Shown piece by piece: positions 13,970 to 25,340 of a DNA stretch of 64,000 nt. The notes beneath the pieces were generated by a model. It ran no database searches. It saw nothing but the letters and a program-made list of their open reading frames with translations, and had not been told where the DNA came from. This stretch comes from Eopsaltria australis (Eukaryota > Chordata > Aves > Passeriformes > Petroicidae): contig JAVTVJ010000076.1 in NCBI GenBank assembly GCA_034509425.1, forward strand, positions 2,728,001 through 2,792,000. Reading direction: 5' to 3'. A program made the translations under genes and the position numbers. Numbering within the stretch: position 1 is the stretch's first letter; each line of letters starts with the position of its first letter.

Positions 13970-14565
13970 TGTAGTGGGTTAACCTTAGCCAGCAGCTAAG
14001 CCCCAACCCAGTCACTATGTCACTCTCCTTAGTGGGACGGGAGAGAGAATCAGAAAGGCAGAATGAAGCAAGGAAAAAAAAGATGGATTGAGAGACAGGT
14101 CAAGAAGTGAAGGTAACAAGAAAAGGGGAAAACCCCATCCAAAAATAAAAAAAAAAACCAACCCCTAAAACAAAGAAAAAAACCCCAAGTAATGCAAAGA
14201 CAATCACGCAGCACCTTCCACTAGCAGACTGATGCCCTGCCAGTCTCTGAGAAATGGCTACTTTGGGAAAATTTGGTCCTCACTCCTCCTAAGGTTTATT
14301 GCTGAGCATGATGTTATACTGTATGGAAAATATTTTTGGCCAGTTTGAGTCAATTGTGCCAACCATGTCCCAGTCCCTTGCCCACACCCAACCAACTCAC
14401 TGAGGGGGCAGAATGGGACAGAGAAAAGGCATCAGCATTTATCAAATAATGTTCAGCAGCAGCTGGAACATTGGTGTGTTATCAACACTGGTTTGGCACC
14501 AATGAAAAACACAGAGCTGTATGGGTTGCAATAAGGAAAGCTCCATCCTAACCAGACCCAGTGCA
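13970..14565 (-). mobile_element. Solo LTR, avian ERV family A (ERVL-like)
   Basis: This is an endogenous retroviral long terminal repeat in minus orientation. The plus strand starts TGTAGTGGGTTAACC and ends CCAGTGCA, giving the TG...CA ends of an LTR. It shares an ordered set of blocks with the copies at 19985 and 37778: CTGATGCCCTGCCAGTC, TGCTGAGCATGATG, a TATGG box, CAGTTTGAGTC, TATCAACACTGG and the terminal block. The flanks ATGGC and GTGGT match at three of five positions, perhaps a decayed 5-bp target duplication. No gag, pol or env sequence adjoins, so it is a solo LTR formed by LTR-LTR recombination. The A-rich stretch at 14140-14190 is internal. The class III (ERVL) assignment comes from remembered bird LTRs and is tentative. 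Confidence 0.85.
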
Positions 14566-15169
14566 GTGGTTCACCACATATGGTACAGCTGCAAAAAACT
14601 AGTATAGAATCATTTGAAGTAATCAGAGGAGCAGCTGAGGACAATAGTTCTTAACATTGTAATGCACCCTATTGCATCTCCCAGAGGGACCAGCTTCAGG
14701 AGTGCCATTTATCTGGGTTGCCTATCCCACTGACATACAATAAGTTAAGAAAATAAATATTTCTAAGCATATATGAAACTGAGTATCCTGTCAAACTTTC
14801 ATACAGTATAAGAGAAATCACCCCTTTTTTCTATCAGTATTGGGAAGCTTCCTGCCTGCGCCCGTGGTTTCAAAGACTGATTATTCTCTTTCCTGAAATA
14901 GCTGGATGAGGACTGATTTTGTATAGAAATTGATAGTTTCTTGGAGATTTCTTTTGTCTCACAGTCAAGCAGCAACATACACAAAACTAGTGAGAACAGC
15001 TTTTTCTTTTATTAATGCCTTATTGGGTCTCAGCAAATCAGGAGGAAATTCAAAGAGCCAAGAATAAAAAGTACATAAACATGGCATTTCTTTGGAATCC
15101 ACAGTGTAGAACGTACTGCACTTCTGGCAGTATTTCTAAATATTTCAGAGTTAAACCTGTGAAAGAAAA
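14566..15169. other. Unique non-coding DNA
   Basis: Nothing recognisable in about 600 bp. Confidence 0.45.
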
Positions 15170-15330
15170 ATCATAGAATCATGGAATCATGTAGATTGGA
15201 AGGGAATTTAAAGATCATTATTTTCCTGTCATGATTTTGCTTTCCAAACCTCCTGTCATGAGCAGGGACACCTTCCCCTAGACCAAGTTTCTCAAAGCTC
15301 AATCCAACCCAGATTTAAACACTTCTTGCT
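15170..15330 (-). mobile_element. CR1 LINE short 3' tail
   Basis: A minus-strand CR1 tail. The plus strand starts ATCATAGAATCATGGAATC. It continues with a block complementary to the sense-strand 'guttatgaysequence' region ahead of the tail, AGCAGGGACACCTTCCCC, then TAGACCAAGTTTCTCAAAGC and CCAACCCAGATTTAAAC. Only about 160 bp of 3'UTR is recognisable. A 128-codon minus-strand frame (15315-15701) starts outside and runs into its edge; I see no protein family in it and regard it as chance. Confidence 0.9.
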
Positions 15331-18300
15331 GGCATTGAGTGCCATCTGAGAGTCTCAAAGATTTTGGGACCTCTACTAAGAAGTAAAGGATATAAAGCAA
15401 TGTGTAAGAGAGATGCATGCCTCTCTGAAACAGATGGGACACCCTGCAACATCCAGGGTAACTCAGCTAAAATGAGGCAAGTGCTCCAACAGCTTGTGTA
15501 ATCCAGGCACATATTCAGTTTGAGAGCATTAAGAACTTTTGTTATAAAACAACTCCAGATAAGAGGAATTCGATTTGCAAGAGGATAAAACAATTTTAAG
15601 AGAAGCCAGAGGGTTTTCAAAAACAATTTTATAGTTATTGGTCCTAAATACTCTAAAAAGACAGTAAAGAAGCTTTTCCAAGTCTTTCCTAAGCCAGACA
15701 TTTAGTTTGCTTATTCCTCAGTAAGACAATGTACAATGGCTTGTATCTGGTTATCTAAGATTACATAACCTGGCCAAAGGTACAGTCTGTGAATCAAAAT
15801 AAAAACACACAGAAACAAAATTGCAGCTTCCCTCAAATACTAAAACTGAATAGTAGTTTTATATTTAGGGTTTTTGTAAAAATTTAACACCTTCATGGAA
15901 AGCATCATGCACAAGGGAGAAAAATTTTAAAACTTGAAGGTGAATGAAAAGCATAGTTAAGAGATTATTTGCTGTTTCATTCAAAGAAGTTCCTTTACGC
16001 ATGGTACAATACATTTCTTTTTATCAATGTGATTTATGTTTTATTTCACTGAATTAAATTAGTTCAGGCGGAACTACCTACTTCCATATTCTCAAAAAAA
16101 AAAAAAAAAAAAAAAAAGAAGAGAAAGAAATGTTTCTTCAACAATATTTAGTGGATAAAGTAAATTCCACCCTGGCCTGAGATGTGCCCTTATCAACATT
16201 AAACAGAGCCAGCTGTATGTCTCACAAAGTCAGAGTTGTTTTTTGTCTTCAAAATTACTTCAAAAGAGACATGATGGCTGTACAAATGTTGATAGAAATT
16301 TGTTCTTGAATAGAATCTTATTGTAAAGACCAGAGAGAAGGGGAAAGTGTGATCACCTCTAGGCAACCCTGAAGGGTAAGTGAGGGAGATAGACTACAGA
16401 AACTAACCAAATGGAAGAGTGCCTGTTTAGGATGCTTATGAACTGATCACTCTTAGCTGTCTCTAAGGTATTAAAAAAAGAGAGAGAACTGCCAAGGTGA
16501 AGTATCATTCCATTGAAGGGAAGTCATTTATCATTTTATATAAGAACTTGTGCTGTCAGCCTCGATAAATGAAATGGTCCATTGATATAACTCAAATCAC
16601 CAATGTGTGGCTCCAATATATAATGCTTAATTAGGTGTACTAGATTAACTTATTTCTCTGTAAAGTGTTTGTGTTTTATGGAATGAGTCATTTAATTAAA
16701 AAGACCCAATTAGAACACTGGCTTTTGTCATAGCCAAGCCCTTTGATTACAAGGAAAATTCTCAAAAAATCAAGTCAAGGAGACTTCAACTAAATTAACA
16801 GTTAAAAAGACTTTTGTCTCCCTGGCATATATGAAGTTCTTTAATTATTTTATATGAGATGCTTTGAAACTACTCTTTGAAAGGTGACTTCTTTCTATGG
16901 TCAGTTCAGGTCTGGAATTAAGTATGTGAAAATGGGCAGAAACTCATATTATTTACCTCAGCTGGTACTGGCTATAATGAGCTGAGAAACATAAAATTCT
17001 CTAGTGCCCATCCCATTCAAGAATATGTATCTAAGATAAATATGAATAGTTGCTCTTTTGGGATGCCTTGTCTTTTCATTTACTGTAGAGAAATTATTGA
17101 CAATAGATAACTACTAACTCAGAGAAGACATCTCATGTACTGATAAAAAATGTCAAATTAGGTAAATACCAATGATATAAACCAGCGAAACAAAAACTTC
17201 CAAAGAAGTTATAGAATAAATACAATTTTTTTTTGTCAAAAGGGTTGAGCATAATAGCAATAGAGTATTCAACATAGGACACAAAAATATGGCCACACAC
17301 ACTTGTCAGGTTTGTGATAAAAACGAATTTGGAAAGAAGGTTGAAAGGGTAAACTATTTGATGTGCCTTTTCTGATAAGAGGATAGAAATATTCTGTAAA
17401 TATATACATTTCCCTGTGACTGTTTTCTTATGAAAGCCCTTTTGTAAAAAAAATCATGACATCATTATTTTCCTGCTACATCATCCTTATGATTCATCAG
17501 CATAAACTTAAATTAACAATCATTAAAAGTTGCAGTTGAAGACTGAGTTCCTAGTGGATTTTTTAAATTAGTGACCCTCTATAGGTTTGTGGTAACTGTG
17601 ACAAAGTCTTAGATAAACAGAAGGAACTGGGATATAGAAACTATGATATTTCACCAGGTTATTTGCCTTTTTAGCATTTCATCTACCTTCAGATTTAGAT
17701 ACCCTCAGGAAGGCACTTGTATCCACTAGCACCAGTGACAAAATTTCTGGTGATTTTACTGGTTTAGGATATAACTCCTAGAAAGTAATAATTTGTATCT
17801 CTAAGCAACAGAAAAAAGCATCTCAAGTCTCTTCTAGTGAAGATTTTGGTCCTTTCAAAACCTTCAATACTGGTAACTGGAAAGGAAATATATATAGATA
17901 AAACCAAGTGAAATTCAGATGTAAGAGCAATATTTTTTGATTAAAAGGTGAGCCTGTAGGAGGTAATTTGCATGGATTAAAGCACTTATTTTCTGAACAT
18001 GTGTTTTATTGAAGTTAGATATGAATTCAAAATCATTGATTTTCTAAAAATATCATAAGGTGTATCTTCTTACTCACATTTCTATCCATATACATATTTA
18101 TTTTACTTATCAGCTTCACTCAAAATCTTTAAATTCACAAGTACTCTCAGTTGTTATTGCACTTTGCCTGATAGTTTCCTTGGAATTTTATCATATAATT
18201 CAGCCCAGGTGAGTGGAACCTGAGTACCAGAGACCAGAAATTCATCCCCATGGAGCAGGTCAGAGGAGGAGTGGAGGCTTTTACTTCCAAAAAAACTTGG

Positions 18301-19984
18301 ATATGTTTATAAATATACAATTAAATTCAGTCCTCCTTAGCAAGGTTTTTCGGTGTTTTGTTCTGGTTTAGTTTTTTCTTTTTTCATTTTAAATTAAAAA
18401 TTCACAGTCAAAATTACTGAATGCCAGGGAAGCTGCTTGGAGGTAATGTTTCATCAGCTCCCAATTAATCTTCTTTTTGTTTATTTGTTTGTTTATTGCT
18501 CTAATCTTTTTGTAATGGTTCAATGTAATGTTTTTTACCGCTGTCTTTGAAGTATAACTTCCACAGAAGAAATTTTGTAGCCAAACCTCCTCCAGCTATT
18601 TTCCATCCAGGGTCACAATGTTCTGTAGCTGTAAAGCTGTGAAAACACATCTATGGAAACTGTGTCATTTAAAATGAGTTGATAATGAATAATTTGCAAT
18701 TGAATATAGGTTACATACTAAGCAGTCACCTGTTCTTTAAAGAGGGAAGGAAGAATGAAACATTGGTGTATGAAATGAGTAGCAGTGCCAGTGAAAACAG
18801 TTTGACATAAAAAAGCCTAAAACACAACACTGCAGTCATCATGTAAGTGTTGAAAATGTGTATCTGCAAAACTCTGGGTTAAAGCTTCCTGCTTAAGATT
18901 TAGAATGAACAGATGTATTTTTCAGCCTCTCTGTAACATAGACCATAAAGTGAGAAAAATCAAAACTCTCTGTGCTTGCTGAAGTCCCCCTCTTTAAACA
19001 AAGATATTATCAATAAGAAACCAGTATTCATCTCAAGGCATTTCTTTCAGCTTTGTATTTTTTTTTTTTCTTAGAAGTATTTTACTCTCATCTTCAGAGG
19101 AGCTGTGCTCACTTCTCTTATTCAGGTGAGGAAGATAATGCTTCCATCCTTGCTCCTCAAACCCTTGAATTTGCTTCAACATTTTTTGCAAGAGAGAATG
19201 GTGTTATCCCTATTTTACAGGTGAAAAACTGAGGCATTGAAAGTCTAAGGGAGAGATCAAAGCACCTCATTAAGTACTTCTTATTTAAGCATTTCAGTAT
19301 CTCAGGATTTGGATTCAGATTCATCTTAATTTTAGTAGGCAAGCTGAAGCTCCTAATTTAGAAGCCTATTTATCTTCACTGGTTTTTGTTGTCAGCCAAC
19401 TGAGATAGGTTTCATCTGACTGAACATTTGAATGACCCCCAGAAGACAGTTAAGCTCCTGTATGTGATTTCCTCACTACAATGCCCAGTGTTCGGTGGGG
19501 TGAATCAGTGCTTTGATGTGCAGATCCAGGATACTCAGAATGTCTATGTGGGTGTCTTATGCTTCCTCTCAGAAGGAATATCAGGAGAGCCCCTCTTCTG
19601 GGTGCCAGGCACTCTTGAGTTCAAGCACTCTGGTCACTGCCAGTGGATGTGAAACATCCAAATGCTATTTGAATGCCAAATCCCTCAACTGTCTGAGAAA
19701 TGGGAATCAGAGCACGCGCTCTCTAACGCTTGTTAAGTAGTCTGACAACTGAGCTTCTGAATTGCGTTCTTTCTTTTTCATCATCCTTGCCTCAGGGTTG
19801 TAGCATTTCACCACTGCTTCCAAAGGAGCTACCAGGGTCCCTATGCAACCTGCTCTGTAGCCTCCTGCTTTGAACACTGCAATGGGGCATGAGACCCAGG
19901 AGGATTGAGAACCGACTGATGTCTCCTGCTTTGTGAGTGCTCTAACTGCCTGCTTCTTTTGCAGCAGAAGATTTCTTTCTCAGT
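15331..19984. other. Unique AT-rich non-coding DNA
   Basis: No gene or transposon was recognised in about 4.6 kb. It contains an A24 homopolymer at 16094-16117, a (TTTG/TTTA)n tract near 18467-18500 and a T-run ending in CTTAG at 19058-19073. Overlapping frames at 19428-19740 lie in slightly more GC-rich sequence but encode nothing I recognise. The part at 16560-16860 has the look of a conserved non-coding element and is discussed as a finding. Confidence 0.5.
16094..16117. repeat. Poly-A run, 24 bases
   Basis: An uninterrupted A24 run followed by a G/A-rich stretch. No retroposon body was recognised upstream, so I do not assign it as a retroposon tail. Confidence 0.9.
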
Positions 19985-20408
19985 AACAAAAAACAAACAA
20001 ACAAACAAAAAAAAGAAAGAAATAAAACCCAAGAAACACAGTGTTTGAAATGAAAACAATTGCTCACTACCAATCAACTGATGCCCAGCCAGTCCTGGAT
20101 GAGTGACCCCCACCCATCCTTCACCCTACTCTACTGCCAAGCATGGTACCATATGGTATGCAATATTCCTTGAATCAGTCAGGGTCAGCTGTCCTGTCTG
20201 TGCCCCCTCCCAAGTCCTTGTGCACCCTCAGCCTCCTCACTGGTCTGGGATGGAGTGAGAAGAGAAGGCCTTGACACTGTGCAAGCACTGCTCAGCAATA
20301 AGGGAAACACCCTGAATTATCAACACTGTTTCAAACACAAATCCAAAACACAGCCCCACGCTTGCTACTGTGAAGAAATTTAGCTCCACTCCAGCCAAAA
20401 CTAGCACA
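19985..20408 (-). mobile_element. Truncated LTR, avian ERV family A (ERVL-like)
   Basis: This is a minus-strand partial LTR of the same family as 37778-38351. Shared blocks in the same order are GAAATAAAACCCAAGAAA, GATGCCCAGCCAGTCC, ATGGTATGCAATATTCC, GTCAGGGTCAGCTGTCCTG, CAAGTCCTTGTGCACCC, AAGCACTGCTCAGCAATA, TTATCAACACTGTTTC and AATCCAAAACACAGCCCC. It ends in CA at 20408. The retroviral U5 side (low coordinates) is missing or unrecognisable, and the start at 19985 is approximate. A repeated AAAC block (AACAAACAAACAAAC) sits at the truncated edge. The 90-codon minus frame at 19841-20113 crosses this junction and is not a gene. Confidence 0.88.
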
Positions 20409-23400
20409 TTGTTATTCTAAGTGGATTTTTATGAGTGAATGTTTCATGCTCTGTAACATCTCAAATGCTTTTAGTAGAATTCTTTTAACATGTATGCAAA
20501 GTGCATTTGTTCAAACAAAACAGATTTGCTGCATATGAAGCTTTATTTTTGCAAATGTGATATACCCTTAAAATCTGTGGTAATGTTACTGTTATATGTT
20601 AAACAAGTATCAGATTAGTAAGACAGTGAGATAAATTTTCACTGTATTTTTAATGTTAGAATTATTCTGCTAATTTTCCATGCATCATGCTGAGTTGCAT
20701 ATTTAATTAGTACAGTGTTAATCAGAAATGCAAGAAACAAGTTCATGAATGGAAGATTGTTCTGGAGGTTCTAATTCCTTTTTCCTATCAGTCACAGTAA
20801 CAAGCAGGAGTATTGCAAAATACTGAAAATTCTCACTTCTCATATATTTAAAATTTCACAGGCAACTGAAAGTGATCTTTTTTGTTGTTGAAATATAATC
20901 CATTGGAGTCTATCAAACACAAAAACAAATATCTAACTGTCAAATAATCCTCGATGTTAGATTTTTTCAGAGTGGCAGTTGGGAGACTAGGACAAGTTTA
21001 GAAGGAGAAAAAGGTTCATTTCATCATTGTCTTCCTAGAGGTGAGAAGAACAATAATTTCCCATATGCCGAGTTCTACATAGATGATTAATCTGTAGTGT
21101 ACTTTGATGTTCCTTAAAATGCTAAGAAGAAGTCTATACAGTCACACAAAATCTCTACCAAGACAGATGAATCTCTTGCAGAAACCATTTACACCACGGG
21201 CAGGCACAGGGCAGTGTCCTTGTTAAAGGTTAGTTCATTTCCAAGGGTTCTGCTCCAGTGGGTCTGACATGTCAGCTCCAGCTCACAGCTGAGCAGCCAG
21301 CTCGCTGCATCTCTATGGAGTGAAGATATAGGGCAGGTTTAAACTCAAGCATAGCCTCAAGCTGGTGCATTAAATCCATGGTCTCATGTAACTCAGTATT
21401 CCTCACACTTAATCTTAAGTCTCCTGGGAGGAGAACTATTACTATTGTGTAGGTTAAGTGGCCAACAGTCTGTCCCATTCAAGGCATGTTTTGTGTTTAA
21501 AAAATCATCCTTGGACACAGTGGAAAGCCTCCTAAAAAAGAGACATTTGCAGCCATGTTCTAAGAATCAGTAGTGAGAGCATCCAGCAGAGATATGAGAG
21601 AAGTAGAAGAAATCTTTGCTCTCTCAGATATGTTATTTCCTATTTCTATTTCAGTCTCATGTATTGCCATGTGCAAGACCTTTACTTTTCAAACTTATTT
21701 TTAAATTCCAGAAGGATTTATATATTGACCAGAAACCATATCCATTTTTCACACTGATACTTATATTCTCAAGGGAGATACCAAGTTTCAGCTAGTCAAA
21801 ATTTTCTGATTATGGAATATATCTGGGAATTTCAAGGCAGTTCTGCTCACAGTATCAGTTTACAGAAGAGTTATTAGACAAGTCAGCAGTCAGCTCACTT
21901 GTAGTCGAGGAGCAGCAGACTCTTGAGGCAAGATTACTTTCTAGCCACTTGCTGCTGACACACCATCCTAATTAATACTCTTTAGTTCAACATTATTTGC
22001 TTTTGTGTATCCAGTTGTTGATTTTTCCAGCAGATAGCATTCATGAGGTGGGGAGGATGAGGGAGGGGTCAGTGGGCATGGAAGGAGCATCAGGGTGTGA
22101 CCTGCATTTTCTTCTCAAATATGTTATGTGGTCTGCTACCAGTAGCTTTGGGTCTCCTCTGGAAATCCCTGGCACCTGCTGACAGTCAGCAATGCACAGA
22201 AGTTACCTGTGTCTGGTTACATTGACACTGGGACAGTAGCTGTGAGTAGTAAGTGGAGTCATTCATATCACAGAGACTTCATCAAAAAGCATCAATGTCA
22301 ACAGTGCTGTCAGCACCTTTCTGATGGTGTCCTGCTCAGCTGGGCTTTAAACAGTTGCCACAACTGTTTCTCCATTGCACTGTACTTACTATTATTCAGC
22401 AATAAGTTGAAGTCCATTATTATGTTTCATGTACTGCCTAAGCTATAAATGACTTGTCAAGGCAATGGGGAAACAGGAAGAATGAAAGGCTTCAAAATTT
22501 AATACTCAGTTTTCAACAGAGGCTGTCTGAAAACATTCAAGCATTTTCTTTTTGTGGAAAAGGATAATGACCCTTCCTCAGAGAGCACATACCCATAGCT
22601 TCTTACTCCGGAATTCTTGGCAGACATCTCCTTCATCATCCTTTAACAGACAGACTTTGGGCCTAATTCTACCCTGGCTTATTGGCAAAACTGATATACA
22701 ACTGCAAAATGCACAGGAACTCCGCAGGTTTCCTAATGAACAGTGGAATCTCACACTTCAGGTCTATCAAGCCTTCTGGAATTTCCCCAGTTGTGTTTTT
22801 GAAATTGTGTTTGGTAAAATTATTCTCATGTGTGTTCTCATCATTACCTGCCTTGTTCAGCCTGGTGGGAGGCAGAATCTTGCAGATGTTCCTGTTGTCT
22901 CCCTGAGGAGCTGAAAAGAACAATGGCCTACTTGCCATCCAGAATTTTTATAACTTTTTAACTAGCTTAATGAAATTAAGTAATTAAACAGAGAAAAATA
23001 CTGATTTTTTATGAGGACAACTTTGCATGTTTCTCCCTGAAATACTCTGTGACTGCTATGGCCTCTCAGTCCCTCCGTCAAGGTCACTCCATGGCTCAAT
23101 CATAAATATTGCTGCTGAAGTACAAAGTATTTCAAGCATTTGCCAACATGTATTTCTTAAAGTGTGTTTACAGATTGTACGAAAATAACAGTCTTTGAAA
23201 GCATGAAGTAAAAAAAGATTAGTTTAGTTCTGCCATCTTTTCTGCACCTGCTTAACTTTTAACACCCGAGTTAATCTAGGGATTTCATTCAAGTCTTTAA
23301 AACAGTATTACCATATAAAGCATTCAGTAGCAGACTGAGATGTTGAGTTTAGAGCCCAGACTAAAATATTCAGAAGAAAAAGGCAGACAGCTGGGAAGAG

Positions 23401-24615
23401 CAGTTCAGAACATGCATGCTATACTGCAGTTATAACTCCCCTTTTACTGATAATTTTAAAGGGAGCATCTAAGCTAGTTGCTTGAAACAGGTCCATTCTA
23501 CTTACTTCTGAGAATTTAGAGGTGTTATATTACAAGACTTTATGTCATTTTTTGTCTGTGCAATGAATGTTTGGCTCTAAAGAGAGGCAGTCCAAGTCTT
23601 CTCCAGTTCCTTCCTCCAAACTCTGTCCTTGAAATTGCCACTACAAATTCAGGTATTAGAAACTCCACTCTAGAAAACCAGAGAAAAAAAGTGATTGATC
23701 TTTTGCAACTTTACTGTGTTGATTAAATGTTGTTCCTTACTACCTGTAAACATTTCTAAATGGAAAATAAACCATCAGATTTAATGGGAGATGGAAGTAG
23801 CACAAAGGGACCACAACTCGGTGGGGTTTTATATCTGCTGTTGGAAAATAATCACAGTCTTCTCTTAGCCATTTTGGGTTTTACTACCCACATTAGTTCA
23901 TTCTTCCATCTCATGCTAGATTTTTTCATGTTTAGAAAATTTCTGTATAAAAGGCAATCAATGCCTCTGAGTGAGAATACATGGGAGAATCTTATAAGCA
24001 ATGATTGTGTCTGTGTCATTCTAAACAGATTTCAAACCAGTGTACCCTAAAACAGGACTAGACTAGATCTTGTTTTACTCCTTATCTAACTATCTTCTGC
24101 TTAGTGTGCAAGCCCTCAAAGCTTGGGATCAGAATTCACTGTATACTTGTAAAATTAATAATGACTTTTGATAAGGCTGTGGGCCATATGCTGATCAAGC
24201 AGTCCCTGCTTGAAGTTGTTTAATCTCCTTGGTTCCACTTAAGTGCCTTCCTTGAGTGGGAATCTGTGTCTATAGATATGGTCTATATGTTTAAACACAA
24301 AGTCTAGGTGTTTCTTTGGGCTGTGGGTCTCCAAAAAAATTTGACACACATTATTTTCCCTATGTATAATATCTTTTCACATTATGGGTTTCAAGCACAT
24401 TTACAAGCTAATTGAAATGCAGCCATAATTGTAGAAATTATTATTTTCTATTTGTTGGGTTACGATATTGAATAAAATGTGTCTTGTACTCTGCAGGCAG
24501 TATGAGTATGAGTAAGAACATAGCCACTGCCTGGGAGATATTACAAACAATAAAAATCAAGACTTCCAAATGGGGTAAGAGCAGAAAATGGGAGAGAAAT
24601 AATAGATATATCCTG
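20409..24615. other. Unique AT-rich non-coding DNA
   Basis: No gene or recognised repeat. The longest frame, 120 codons at 22552-22914 plus, overlaps open frames on both strands and has no recognisable domain. The stretch at 20500-20760 is AT-rich with ATTA and TAATTA motifs and may be constrained, but this cannot be judged from one sequence. Confidence 0.5.
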
Positions 24616-24651
24616 TTAAAAGCTGGTCTAATTATATTAGACCAATTTTAA
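24616..24651. repeat. Palindrome with perfect 9-bp arms
   Basis: TGGTCTAAT at 24624-24632 and its exact complement ATTAGACCA at 24636-24644 are separated by three bases. Outside these, TTAAAA (24616-24621) pairs with TTTTAA (24646-24651) across a small 2/1-base bulge, giving about 15 base pairs in 36 bases. The stem is shorter than a typical microRNA precursor. A cruciform, a short hairpin or chance are all possible. Confidence 0.8.
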
Positions 24652-24805
24652 AGCCATTTTATGCAACATCTTAAAGTTGCATCCAAGCTCTACTATAATT
24701 GAAGCTACAGGTTAGATTCACCTTCCATTACAGTGAATAGCAAAATTCCCATTCATTTTAGATCTCCATTAGGTTATTAGGGCAAAGGTTGATTAATGGG
24801 TGAGT

Positions 24806-24842
24806 CTTTTTTTCTTCTTTTTCTTTTTTTTGTTTTTTTCAG
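24806..24842 (+). repeat. Long polypyrimidine tract ending in CAG
   Basis: About 34 bases are almost all T with a few C, ending TTTTTTTCAG and then AACAGCAC. It has the composition of a very strong splice acceptor, but no good donor was found in the following 200 bases. It may equally be a homopolymer-type low-complexity tract. Confidence 0.6.
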
Positions 24843-25206
24843 AACAGCACACAAATCTGATAGGCCAATCATCTTCACCTTGCTCTAAAGCTCTGAAGAG
24901 TTTTCAAATATTAACTGTACACTTAGGTGCTCACATAGCAGTCACCCATATATAGTTTTGCTATTTTCTTAAATTAAAATTCTGGCTCAAGTTTGAGTAT
25001 TTGCAATTTCAAATTAAGAAACTCAATGACTACTTTCTGGAAAGAAATTTTCCTTTCTTAGGCATGACTAAGAATTTTAAGATTTTTTTTCTTAAGATAC
25101 CAAAGGTGCTATCTGAGATGGCATCATGAAGCAAGTGAATTAGAATCCAAGGCCCCCAAACTTTGCATGCCCTAGCTTACATCCCTTTCTTTTTCTCTAA
25201 ACTCAG

Positions 25207-25340
25207 AGCAGTCTCTTCTAGAGTTGACAGCTGCAGCCATTGCTTCTTTACTGACTTCTGGAGTATTGAGACCACCAATTTGTCATCCACAAAGCTATTC
25301 AAGAGATCCACAGCAAAAGATGAAGAAGAACCTAAAGGAG
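25207..25340 (+). other. Candidate internal exon (132-134 bp)
   Basis: A strong acceptor (CCCTTTCTTTTTCTCTAAACTCAG, read in two parts: CCCTTTCTTTTTC then TCTAAACTCAG) is followed by a segment ending GGAG, then the near-perfect donor GTAAGTGGG at 25341. Two forward frames are open throughout. If the second of the tandem AGs is used (exon 25209-25340, 44 codons), the exon starts and ends on codon boundaries. It would then encode a peptide with an alanine/leucine-rich start and a basic C-terminal part ending KMKKNLKE. The other open frame gives a Ser/Cys-rich peptide ending in an acidic-basic stretch. I recognise neither. It could be a coding exon of a large gene spanning this AT-rich DNA, a non-coding RNA exon, or coincidence. 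The strong tract at 24806-24842 is on the same strand 370 bp upstream. Confidence 0.3.

Noticed and set aside
15315..15701. 128-codon hydrophobic minus-strand ORF running into a CR1 edge
   Set aside because: No recognisable domain, no splice or promoter support, and it is not a known part of CR1; most likely chance.
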